Below, one piece after another: positions 24,631 through 33,113 of a stretch of 64,000 nucleotides of DNA. Source of the stretch: Paludibacteraceae bacterium (GTDB lineage Bacteria; Bacteroidota; Bacteroidia; Bacteroidales; Paludibacteraceae); the NCBI GenBank assembly GCA_017447875.1, contig JAFSMP010000042.1:29088-93087 (forward strand), given 5' to 3'. The translations under genes and the position numbers were made by a program. The notes below the pieces were generated by a model. It made no database searches. It was given only the letters and a program-made list of their open reading frames with translations, and was not told where the DNA came from. Each line of letters opens with the position of its first letter. Position 1 is the first letter of the stretch.

Positions 24631-26063
24631 TTTCAAATTTCAAATTTCAAATTTTCACTGCTTTAGCTGCATTATGCTTGGTGGCATGTGAAAAAGACAT
24701 AAAGGTGGAGCCGAAAGACACTCCGACGGATACGGTAACGCCGATCACACTCCCCCTCTCCTTCCCCAAGAAACATCTGATCGAGGAGTTCACGGGTCAG
24801 GACTGCGGTTATTGTCCTTATGGAATGAACTGTGTTCATGACTTTATGGAGAAGGACACCAACTGGGTGTTGATCCTGCACCATTACGGCTATCAAGCCG
24901 ACCATTTCTCGGTTGCCGGTAGCAAGAAGATTACCAGTGCGTTGGGAGTCAACGGTGCTCCGGCTATGGCTATCAACCGCGCGAAGACCAAGACTTCCGG
25001 AACGAATACGATCGTGTTCCATCCGGGGTATCTGCCGGGAACGAGCAAGAGTCAGTTTGATACCGAGACCTATGCGTCGGTGAACATCGCCAACAGTTAT
25101 GATGCGGGATCACGGGAATTGAAGGTGACCGTATCGGGTCTGGTGGACACCACCGATCATACCAACTTGTTCCTGACCGTGGTGCTCAAAGAATCCGGTA
25201 TGATTGACTATCAGTCGGACTATTACTACTCGTACGAAGGCTGGCAGGAGTTCCGTCACTGCAACGCGGTGCGCGCTTTCATGACCGCACCCAAGGGTGA
25301 CATGCTCCATATTGCGAATTGCACCTACAGCCATGAGTTTACGCTTGCTTGGGATGACAAATGGGATCCGAATAACTGCTCGGTGGTGGCCTTTATCACG
25401 GAGAGTTTCAAACCGGTGGTTCAAGCAGAACAACGTCCGGTGGTGGAAGGTACGGCAGGTGGTAATGACATCGAACACGGTGGTGTCACACCGGTGCCGG
25501 TAGAAGACTATTACCCCGAACCCAATGCGACAGACGGTCCTGCGGCCTACACAGGCAATCAGGCGGATACCTGCGACGTGGCACAAGCGTGGTACGAACT
25601 GAGTTCGGACTATACGTTCTGGCAGATTCAGTCCTACGGTACACAAACGGTCAAAGTGAACAATACGAACTGTGTGCCTTTTGCGTTCATTTATCTGTTC
25701 ACGGAGCCGGGCACGAAGACCATTGAGGAAGGTACATATGAGATCAATACGAGCGGTGAACCGGGTACCGTGATGGCCGGATTCCGCGATGACAGTCAGT
25801 TCCTGATTGGCGGAAGTCAGTTCTACCTGACCAGCTATTCGTACCTGCAGCAAGGTTATCTGGTGCCGGAAGCACAATGGATGATCGCCGAAGGAACGAT
25901 GACTATCCAAAGCAAGAGCTGGGAGCTCAGCGGTAAAGCCCTTAACGGTTCCACGATTCGGCTTGTCGGTACTACCGGTATCAGCGTGGAAGGTAAAGCA
26001 AGTGCACCGCGACGCGCTCCGAAACGCAAGACGGACAAAGGGAGTTTCGAACTGTGCCAATAG
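24627..26063 (+). CDS. Omp28-related lipoprotein
   Basis: A 478-residue lipoprotein (lipobox LCLVAC). The Omp28-type thioredoxin-like segment is HLIEEFTGQDCGYCPYGMN with CxxC (CGYC), then VLILHHYGYQADHFSVAGSKKI and GAPAMAINR. A longer C-terminal beta-rich region follows. The first residues of the signal peptide (ISNFKFQIF) are encoded by a TTTCAAA tandem repeat, so the 5' end appears to have been rebuilt from repeat sequence. It overlaps the upstream gene by 4 bp and ends 8 bp before dnaE. Confidence 0.85.
   Translation: MISNFKFQIFTALAALCLVACEKDIKVEPKDTPTDTVTPITLPLSFPKKHLIEEFTGQDCGYCPYGMNCVHDFMEKDTNWVLILHHYGYQADHFSVAGSKKITSALGVNGAPAMAINRAKTKTSGTNTIVFHPGYLPGTSKSQFDTETYASVNIANSYDAGSRELKVTVSGLVDTTDHTNLFLTVVLKESGMIDYQSDYYYSYEGWQEFRHCNAVRAFMTAPKGDMLHIANCTYSHEFTLAWDDKWDPNNCSVVAFITESFKPVVQAEQRPVVEGTAGGNDIEHGGVTPVPVEDYYPEPNATDGPAAYTGNQADTCDVAQAWYELSSDYTFWQIQSYGTQTVKVNNTNCVPFAFIYLFTEPGTKTIEEGTYEINTSGEPGTVMAGFRDDSQFLIGGSQFYLTSYSYLQQGYLVPEAQWMIAEGTMTIQSKSWELSGKALNGSTIRLVGTTGISVEGKASAPRRAPKRKTDKGSFELCQ
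24629..24656. repeat. Tandem repeat, word TTTCAAA, at a signal peptide start
   Basis: Three units of the 7-mer TTTCAAA begin 2 nt after the start codon of the Omp28-related lipoprotein. Confidence 0.85.
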
Positions 26064-26071
26064 GATAAGCT

Positions 26072-29000
26072 ATGAATTTTGCGCATTTACATGTACACTC
26101 GCACTACTCGCTGTTGGACGGATTGAGTAAGGTGGAGGATATAGTGGATAAATGTATCGCGACCGGCATGAACGCTGTGGCGCTGACCGATCATGGAAAC
26201 ATGTACGGCATCAAGGACCTGCTGGACTATTGTAAGAAGGTGAATGGTGATCGGTCAAAGGTTATCGGTGAGGGGTATGTGCCGTTCAAGCCGATTGTGG
26301 GTTCGGAGGTATATTGTGCCCGTCGCGGTCGGCACTCGATGAAGGATGATAAGGCAGTGAACGGCGAGGGGCGGACGTACGTCATCGACCGCTCGGGATG
26401 GCACCTGATATTGCTGGCAAAGAACAAAGAGGGGTATCATAACCTCTGCCGGTTGGTGTCGCACGGCTACATGACTGATGCGTTCTACCATACGCCGCGT
26501 ATCGATAAGGAGCTGCTGGAGAAATGGCATGAGGGGATCATCTGCTGCTCGGCGTGCTTAGGCGGCGAACTACCACAAAAGATCCTTGAGGGAGTAGAAA
26601 GACAAAAGACCGCTTCGCTCAAAGATAAAAGCATTCAGACCGCAATAGAGGCGGGCGTATTCAAAGAGGCGGAAGAGACGGTGAAGTGGTTTAAGGCGCT
26701 TTTCGGGGACGACTATTATATCGAGCTGCAGCGGCATGAGACGCAGAAAGCGGGTGCGGATGTAGAGGTATATGAGCGGCAGAAACAGGTGAATCCGGTG
26801 CTGATTGAGTTGGCGAAGAAGTATAATGTAAAGATCATCTGTACCAACGACAGTCACTTCGTGAACGAAGAAGATGCGGAGGCGCATGACCGGTTGATTT
26901 GCTTGAGTACGAACCATTTCGTGAATGACGTGAACCGGATGCATTATACGAAGCAGGAATGGCTGAAGACGCCGGAAGAGATGGCGGAGATATTCGCGGA
27001 TATCCCGGAAGCGCTGGAGAACACGCAGGAGATTGTGGACAAAGTAGAGGTATATGACATCGACCACGGACCGATCATGCCTAAGTTCGACATCCCTGCC
27101 AGTTTCGGTAAGGAAGAGGACTATCCGGATCGTCTGGCGTTCGAGAGTGCATACCTAAGGCACCTGACGATGGAAGGTGCTAAGGAGCGGTACGGCGAGG
27201 AGCGGTTAGCGACAGATGAGGTGCTGAAAGAGCGTATCGAGTTTGAGTTGAACACCATCATCTCGATGGGTTTCCCGGGATATTTCCTGATCGTGATGGA
27301 CTTCATCCGTGCGGCACGGGAAGAACTGGATGTGTCGGTAGGACCGGGTCGTGGTAGTGCGGCAGGTTCGGTAGTCGCCTACTGTCTGAAGATCACGGAT
27401 CTCGATCCGCTGAAATATGACTTGCTGTTCGAGCGTTTCCTCAATCCCGACCGTATCTCCCTACCCGATATCGATACGGACTTCGAGGACTGCGGTCGCG
27501 GCAAGGTGCTGGACTACGTGAGTCGTAAATACGGCGAGACGCATGTGGCGCATATCGTGACGTACGGAAAGATGGCGACAAAGAGTGCGTTAGCGGACGT
27601 GGGTCGTGTGCAGCAGATCCCCCTATCCCGCGTGAATGAGTTGAAGGCGATGATTCCTGATCGGGATTTCCCGGATAGCGTGCTGAAGGGTCTGCCGGAA
27701 GGGGCGAAGAAACCGAAAGTGAACCTGCGCAACTGCTATAAGTATATCGAGGAACTGAAGCGCGAGTACGAACAGGGTGATCCAAACACGCGGTCGATGC
27801 TCGAATATGCGGCACGACTGGAAGGAACGATCCGGCAAGTGGGTGTCCATGCCTGCGGCGTTATCATCGGTGCGGATGACCTGACGAACTTCGCTCCGCT
27901 GAGTTCGGTGGAAGACAAAGCGAGCAAGAAACGTGTGCTGGTGACCGAATACGACGGGCATGTGGTGGAGAGCGTGGGACTGATCAAGATGGACTTCTTG
28001 GGACTGATCACGCTGACGATCATCAAGGAGTGTCTGAGGAACGTGAAGAAAGCACGCGGCATCGATATCGACATCGATCATATACCTATCGACGATGAGT
28101 TGACGTATAAGTTGTTCCAGGAAGGCCGGACGGTAGCGGTGTTCCAGTTCGAGTCGGCTGGTATGCAGAAATACCTGCGAGAGTTGAAACCGACCGTGAT
28201 CGGAGACCTGATCGCGATGAACGCCCTGTATCGTCCGGGACCGATGGATTATATCCCGCAGTTCATCCGCCGTAAGCAAGGCATGGAGGAGGTGACGTAC
28301 GACATCCCGGTGATGGAGAAATACCTGAAGGACACCTACGGTGTAACGGTCTATCAGGAGCAGGTGATGCTACTGAGTCGTCTGCTGGCTAACTTCACCC
28401 GCGGCGAGAGCGACAAGCTCCGTAAGGCGATGGGTAAAAAGCAGATGGCGGTGCTGGCGAGCTTGAAAGACAAGTTCATGGAAGGCGGTCGGTCGAACGG
28501 GCATGACGAGAAGACGCTGAATAAGATCTGGGCGGACTGGGAGAAGTTCGCTTCGTACGCGTTCAATAAGTCGCACGCGGCTTGTTACTCGTGGGTGGCA
28601 TACCAGACGGGTTACCTGAAGGCCCACTACCCTGCCGAGTTCATGGCGGCTAACCTGACCGTCCACAAGGACGATATCAAGGAGGTGACGAAGCTGATGG
28701 ACGAGTGCCGGGCGCTGGGACTGAGTGTGTTAGAGCCGGACGTGAACGAGTCGGAGTTGTCGTTTACGGTAAATAAAGAAGGGGCTATCCGCTTCGGTCT
28801 GGGCGGTATCAAGGGTGTAGGCGAAGGAGCGGCGGAAGCGATCATCGCGGAACGGGAGAAGAACGGCAAGTACAGCGGCATCTTCGATTTCCTGGAGCGT
28901 GTGAACCTGCAGAGCTGCAACCGCAAGACGATCGAGAATCTGGCACAGGCAGGTGCTTTCGAGTGCTTCGACGATATCTACCGCGAGCAGTTCTTCGGCG

Positions 29001-29953
29001 TCGATGAGGACGGTCATTCGGGTCTGGACCTGCTGATGAACTACGGTCAGAAATGGCAGGCGGACAAGCAGAACAATGCCAACTCGCTGTTCGGTGACCT
29101 GGATCTGGCGATTGAGGTGCGTCATCCGGACCTGCCTAATGCAGCCCGATGGGACACGATCGAGCGACTGAACAAAGAGAAAGACCTGATCGGTATCTAC
29201 CTCTCGGCGCACCCGCTGGATGAGTATGAATACGAGGTGAAGGAACTATGCAACCTGACCGCCAATGAGTTGGCTCAGTTCGACGGCTGGCGCAAACCGG
29301 AGATGCGGGCAGAAGTGGAGAAACAGGTGAAGATAGCCTTAGAAGAGGAGACGGAAGAGAAACCGATCCTGCCTTCGCAGTTCATTGCTTCCCATAAGAA
29401 CCAATCGGGCCTGATCGGAGGTCTGGTTACTGAGGCAGAGCAACTGCGCAGTCAGAAGGGCAATCCGTACGGCCGATACACGATCGAGGACTATACCGGC
29501 AGTTACCAGTTCGTGCTCTTCGGTAACGCGTATAACCAGTTCGCGCACCTGATGCTCAAGGACCTGTACGTGATGGTGACAGGTGTGGTGCAACAGAAAG
29601 GTGCCGGCATGAAATGGTTCAAGGAAGGTAAGGACGAGGAGGCGGAGTTCGAGTTCGTGGTACAGCGCGTGGACATGTTGTCGGAGGTGCAGGATAAACT
29701 GACAGACGGCATCGATATCCGCCTGTCGTTGGACAAAGTGACACCCGAGACGATCGATGAGTTGGCCGACATGGTGGACGCTAATCCGGGTAAAGGTCGG
29801 TTGCACGTGAGTGTGTACAACCCGATCAACCGGCAGAACGTGGCACTGACCAGTCGTCAGCATGCGATCCGCGTGACACCGAAAATGTATAAATGGCTCT
29901 GCATGAAACGGGCGGAAGAAATTTTGGATTTTAAGGTCGTGACCAAGCAATGA
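26072..29953 (+). CDS. dnaE: DNA polymerase III alpha subunit
   Basis: Replicative polymerase of 1293 residues. Order: PHP domain (HLHVHSHYSLLDGLS, residues 6-20; LTDHGNMYG); polymerase palm with GRGSAAGSVVAYCL (about 426) and the catalytic PDIDTDFED (about 465-473); VAVFQFESAGMQKYL; the fingers LYRPGPMDYIPQFI and KSHAACYSWVAYQTGYLKAHYP; a helix-hairpin-helix region; and an OB fold (YGRYTIEDYTGSYQFVLFG, about 1133). It is longer than the E. coli enzyme, with insertions near residues 55-75 (KVNGDRSKVIGEGY) and 170-190. nadD overlaps its stop by 4 bp. Confidence 0.97.
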   Translation: MNFAHLHVHSHYSLLDGLSKVEDIVDKCIATGMNAVALTDHGNMYGIKDLLDYCKKVNGDRSKVIGEGYVPFKPIVGSEVYCARRGRHSMKDDKAVNGEGRTYVIDRSGWHLILLAKNKEGYHNLCRLVSHGYMTDAFYHTPRIDKELLEKWHEGIICCSACLGGELPQKILEGVERQKTASLKDKSIQTAIEAGVFKEAEETVKWFKALFGDDYYIELQRHETQKAGADVEVYERQKQVNPVLIELAKKYNVKIICTNDSHFVNEEDAEAHDRLICLSTNHFVNDVNRMHYTKQEWLKTPEEMAEIFADIPEALENTQEIVDKVEVYDIDHGPIMPKFDIPASFGKEEDYPDRLAFESAYLRHLTMEGAKERYGEERLATDEVLKERIEFELNTIISMGFPGYFLIVMDFIRAAREELDVSVGPGRGSAAGSVVAYCLKITDLDPLKYDLLFERFLNPDRISLPDIDTDFEDCGRGKVLDYVSRKYGETHVAHIVTYGKMATKSALADVGRVQQIPLSRVNELKAMIPDRDFPDSVLKGLPEGAKKPKVNLRNCYKYIEELKREYEQGDPNTRSMLEYAARLEGTIRQVGVHACGVIIGADDLTNFAPLSSVEDKASKKRVLVTEYDGHVVESVGLIKMDFLGLITLTIIKECLRNVKKARGIDIDIDHIPIDDELTYKLFQEGRTVAVFQFESAGMQKYLRELKPTVIGDLIAMNALYRPGPMDYIPQFIRRKQGMEEVTYDIPVMEKYLKDTYGVTVYQEQVMLLSRLLANFTRGESDKLRKAMGKKQMAVLASLKDKFMEGGRSNGHDEKTLNKIWADWEKFASYAFNKSHAACYSWVAYQTGYLKAHYPAEFMAANLTVHKDDIKEVTKLMDECRALGLSVLEPDVNESELSFTVNKEGAIRFGLGGIKGVGEGAAEAIIAEREKNGKYSGIFDFLERVNLQSCNRKTIENLAQAGAFECFDDIYREQFFGVDEDGHSGLDLLMNYGQKWQADKQNNANSLFGDLDLAIEVRHPDLPNAARWDTIERLNKEKDLIGIYLSAHPLDEYEYEVKELCNLTANELAQFDGWRKPEMRAEVEKQVKIALEEETEEKPILPSQFIASHKNQSGLIGGLVTEAEQLRSQKGNPYGRYTIEDYTGSYQFVLFGNAYNQFAHLMLKDLYVMVTGVVQQKGAGMKWFKEGKDEEAEFEFVVQRVDMLSEVQDKLTDGIDIRLSLDKVTPETIDELADMVDANPGKGRLHVSVYNPINRQNVALTSRQHAIRVTPKMYKWLCMKRAEEILDFKVVTKQ

Positions 29954-30480
29954 AGATAGGGCTTTACGGGGGAAGTTTCAACCCGGTGCACTTCGGGCAT
30001 GTGGGTTTGGCGAAGTGGGTCATTGAGCACACGGACCTGGATGAGTTATGGTTGATAGTGAGTCCGAATAACCCGCTCAAACCAGCCGGAATACTGGCAC
30101 CGGAAGAAGAACGGTTACGTGGCGTACAGGAAGCCATCCAAGACATCCCGCATGTGAAAGCCTCGAACTTTGAGTTCGGTTTACCGCGTCCGAGTTATAC
30201 CGCCAATACCTTACGCGAACTGCAAAAAGCCTATCCCGAACACGAGTTCACGCTCGTCATCGGTGAGGATAACCTCGCTATCTTCGATCAATGGCGGGAA
30301 TACAAGTATATCGCATCGAACTTTCGCATTTTCGTGTATCCACGAAAAGGAAGTTCGATAATTGAAGATTGTAGATTGAAGATTGAAGATTTTCATTCTC
30401 TTCTTTTTCTCAAAGAAGCTCCGCTTTTTGATATCTCTTCGACAGAACTTCGCCAACGAGGTAATTGCTGCCACCGATAA
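29950..30480 (+). CDS. nadD: Nicotinate-nucleotide adenylyltransferase, altered C-terminus
   Basis: Makes deamido-NAD from nicotinate mononucleotide and ATP. GGSFNPVHFGH (7-17) and the C-terminal motif FDISSTELR (about 159-167) are intact. After that motif only QRGNCCHR remains, where relatives carry a further 15-25 residues forming the last helix. The total is 176 residues. A repeat-encoded patch (IIEDCRLKIEDF) precedes the motif. The 3' end overlaps the convergent folC by 71 bp, so the loss may reflect a shift in the shared region. Probably still active. Confidence 0.9.
   Translation: MKIGLYGGSFNPVHFGHVGLAKWVIEHTDLDELWLIVSPNNPLKPAGILAPEEERLRGVQEAIQDIPHVKASNFEFGLPRPSYTANTLRELQKAYPEHEFTLVIGEDNLAIFDQWREYKYIASNFRIFVYPRKGSSIIEDCRLKIEDFHSLLFLKEAPLFDISSTELRQRGNCCHR
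30360..30394. repeat. In-frame tandem repeat, word GATTGAA
   Basis: Four degenerate 7-10-bp units (AGATTGAAGATTGAAGATT) in nadD, encoding an acidic/basic patch near residue 142. Confidence 0.85.
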
Positions 30481-31675
30481 AGATGGCATCATCCGATGCC
30501 GCCTGTTCAATCGCATAGTTGAGCGCCTCTTGCGGATCTTCGATCGCCATCCCTTCTCTGCCCCATAGGGTTAACATCTCTTGTGCGGATCGCGCCCGTT
30601 GCGTATTGGGACGCGTGAAGATATAATGATACCGCTCGCCTTGCGGCATGAGACGCATGACGATATCCGTGTCTTTGTCGTTCACCATCCCGAAGACCAA
30701 CCATACATGGTTGGCGGTCAGTTCCTTCAGTTGTCGCGCCACATACTGCAGACCGTGACTGTTATGTCCCGTATCGCAGATGGTGAGCGGTCGCTCACAA
30801 AGGGTCTCCCATCGTCCTCGTAAGCCGGTCAAGGTGCAGACATGCGCAAAGCCTTCGGCTATTTGGATATTGGATATTGGACATTGGATATTGGTCAATT
30901 CTCTCAGCGCCACAAACGCCGTCTGTAGGTTATGCTCCTGATAGTTGCCGTGCAGCTCGCAGTCCGGTGCTACTTGCAGTCTCGTACGACGCAGGTACTC
31001 ACATTGGTCGGCAAAAAAGATCTCCGAACCGCATTCTTGTGCTTTAGCTAAGAACACATTCATCGTCTGCGGGTGGGTCTCACCGATGACCACCGGGACC
31101 TGCGGTTTGATGATACCGGCTTTCTCACGGGCAATCTGCGTAAGGGTATTTCCAAGAAACTCCGTATGGTCCAAACCAATATTGGTGATCACACTTAAGA
31201 TCGGAGTGAGTACATTTGTACTATCTAACCGCCCGCCCAATCCTACTTCGATAACGGCTATATCCACGTTCTGCTGCACAAAATACCAAAAACCGAGTGC
31301 GGTCATGGTTTCAAAGAAAGACGGTTGCACTGCGTCCAGGAACGCCTTGTGCTCGGTGACAAAATCCGCGATGACCTGTTCCGGTATCGGTTGACCGTTG
31401 ATACGGATCCGTTCGGTAAGCGAGACGAGATGCGGGCTGGTGAACAGTCCTACTTTGCGACCCGAGGCATGTAAGGCCGCCGCTATCAGATGAGCGGTTG
31501 ATCCTTTTCCATTGGTGCCGGCTACATGGATGGCTTTCAGATGGAGATGCGGATCACCGACATGCGCCATCAAACGGAGCGTATTCTCCAAGCCCGGTTT
31601 ATAGGCACTCGCACCCACCTGGTGAAAAGGCGGGCGAGAGGCATAGAGATACTGTATCGCTTCGGAATAGGTCAC
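30410..31675 (-). CDS. folC: Folylpolyglutamate / dihydrofolate synthase
   Basis: Mur-ligase-fold enzyme adding glutamate to folates. P-loop VAGTNGKGSTAHLIA (about 50-64), SPHLVSLTERIRING (about 79-93), VGLGGRLDSTNV and LGNTLTQIAREKAGIIKP are all present. 421 residues is normal. A TTGGATA repeat encodes NIQCPISNIQ at about 260-269. It is last in the coupled mnmE-yicC-gmk-folC operon (4-bp overlap with gmk) and overlaps nadD by 71 bp. Confidence 0.95.
   Translation of the reverse strand: MTYSEAIQYLYASRPPFHQVGASAYKPGLENTLRLMAHVGDPHLHLKAIHVAGTNGKGSTAHLIAAALHASGRKVGLFTSPHLVSLTERIRINGQPIPEQVIADFVTEHKAFLDAVQPSFFETMTALGFWYFVQQNVDIAVIEVGLGGRLDSTNVLTPILSVITNIGLDHTEFLGNTLTQIAREKAGIIKPQVPVVIGETHPQTMNVFLAKAQECGSEIFFADQCEYLRRTRLQVAPDCELHGNYQEHNLQTAFVALRELTNIQCPISNIQIAEGFAHVCTLTGLRGRWETLCERPLTICDTGHNSHGLQYVARQLKELTANHVWLVFGMVNDKDTDIVMRLMPQGERYHYIFTRPNTQRARSAQEMLTLWGREGMAIEDPQEALNYAIEQAASDDAIFIGGSNYLVGEVLSKRYQKAELL
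30862..30900. repeat. In-frame tandem repeat, word TTGGATA
   Basis: Four units of period 7-10 in folC, encoding NIQCPISNIQI on the minus strand. Confidence 0.85.
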
Positions 31676-32223
31676 TTGCCGTCAATGATAGCATCCAGTT
31701 GTTCGAACGCGGAGAGGAGGTCATCGTTGACCACCACCCGGTCGAACTGCGGTTTGTACGACAGTTCTTCTTCAGCTTTAGCCAGTCGTTTCTCAATCAT
31801 CTCGGGCGAGGTGTCACCGCGACCTTCGAGACGACGACGCAGTTCTTCGATGGAAGGCGGGCAGATGAAGATGGAGGTGGCTTGGTCACCGAGGATACCT
31901 TTGAGTTTGAGCCCACCTTTGACGTCTACGTCAAAGAGCACCTGCCGTCCTGCTGCTTCGATACGGTCGATCTCCTCTTTGAGCGTACCGTAATAAAGGC
32001 CGTCATAGACCTGCTCGTACTCGATGAAGTCATCGTTCTCGATGCGTTTCTGGAACTCCTCCACCGTAATGAAATAATACTCACGACCATGTACCTCCTG
32101 CCCGCGCGGCGGACGAGTGGTGCAAGAAACCGAGAGTTCAAAGAGATTCGGATGCATGGTCAGCAGATGCTTTACCATGGTGGATTTACCGCTACCCGAA
32201 GGTGCACAAAAAATATAAATCAT
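31672..32223 (-). CDS. gmk: Guanylate kinase
   Basis: Phosphorylates GMP to GDP. P-loop FCAPSGSGKSTM (about 5-16), the GMP site SVSCTTRPPRGQEVHGREYYF (here SCTTRPPRGQEVHGREY) and the lid QVLFDVDVKGGLKLK are standard. 183 residues. It overlaps both neighbours by 4 bp in a four-gene operon. Confidence 0.96.
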   Translation of the reverse strand: MIYIFCAPSGSGKSTMVKHLLTMHPNLFELSVSCTTRPPRGQEVHGREYYFITVEEFQKRIENDDFIEYEQVYDGLYYGTLKEEIDRIEAAGRQVLFDVDVKGGLKLKGILGDQATSIFICPPSIEELRRRLEGRGDTSPEMIEKRLAKAEEELSYKPQFDRVVVNDDLLSAFEQLDAIIDGK

Positions 32224-33113
32224 AATACGTTGAGCACTTGCTCTTTTATTTGTTCAAGGATATCCTTCATTTTGACAACGAGGATCTGCATCTCGGATTG
32301 GTTGGATTTGGAACCGAGGGTGTTGATCTCACGACCCATCTCTTGGGCAATGAATCCGAGTTTTTTTCCGACACCGCTACCCTCTCCTGCCATCGTCTCG
32401 CGGAAGTATTTGATGTGATTGGTGAGGCGCACTTTCTCTTCCGTGATGTCCAATTTCTCCAGATAGTAAATCATCTCCTGTTCCAGTCGGTTCCGGTCGA
32501 TCTGCGCTTGGGTTTCGGCACTCAGTTGGGCAAGACTCTGCTCCAGCCGTTCTTTAATTTTGGCTACCCTATTCTTCTCGAACGGTTCCACCTGCGCGAG
32601 CAGATCCGCGATACCGTCGAGTTTCTCATTGAACATGTTTTGCAGCGCTGCCCCTTCTTGTGTCCGGAAGGCGATGAAGGCATCAATGGCGGTATTCAGC
32701 AGGGCCTGTATGTCGCTCCATTCTGCATCGGTAAGGTCGGACGTATCTTCCTGCTGTTTGAGTACATCCGGGAAGCGAAGAATAGTCGCCATTACCTCTG
32801 CCGGCACTTCGCCAATATTCATCTGCGATTTATATTGCTCGGCGTAGGTCTGTACGGCTTGCCAATTGATGGGAGTAAGTCCTTCATTCGTTAATTCGTT
32901 CACTCCTTCATTCATTATGGAAAGATCCACTTTTCCACGCTCCAGACGCTGCGTAACGATGGTTCGCAGGTCCAGTTCATGGGCACGCAGTTGCGGAGCC
33001 AGACGCACACTCAGATCCATCGATTTTGAGTTGAGTGAACGGATCTCACACACGATTTTCTTTCCTCTCAATTGGCTTTCGGCTTTGCCATAACCGGTCA
33101 TGGATAAAATCAT
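32220..33113 (-). CDS. yicC: YicC/YloC family endoribonuclease
   Basis: A 297-residue member of the YicC family, whose E. coli member cuts RNA. The N-terminus MILSMTGYGKAE and C-terminus HIKYFRETM and IAQEMGREINTLGSKSN are diagnostic. A repeat-derived patch (NEGVNELTNEGLTPIN, from 32880-32920) lies near residue 70. It overlaps mnmE and gmk by 4 bp each. Confidence 0.94.
   Translation of the reverse strand: MILSMTGYGKAESQLRGKKIVCEIRSLNSKSMDLSVRLAPQLRAHELDLRTIVTQRLERGKVDLSIMNEGVNELTNEGLTPINWQAVQTYAEQYKSQMNIGEVPAEVMATILRFPDVLKQQEDTSDLTDAEWSDIQALLNTAIDAFIAFRTQEGAALQNMFNEKLDGIADLLAQVEPFEKNRVAKIKERLEQSLAQLSAETQAQIDRNRLEQEMIYYLEKLDITEEKVRLTNHIKYFRETMAGEGSGVGKKLGFIAQEMGREINTLGSKSNQSEMQILVVKMKDILEQIKEQVLNVL
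32880..32920. repeat. In-frame tandem repeat in yicC, word TTCATTCG/TTCACTCC
   Basis: Four degenerate units of 8-10 bp, in frame, encoding NEGVNELTNEG. Confidence 0.75.
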
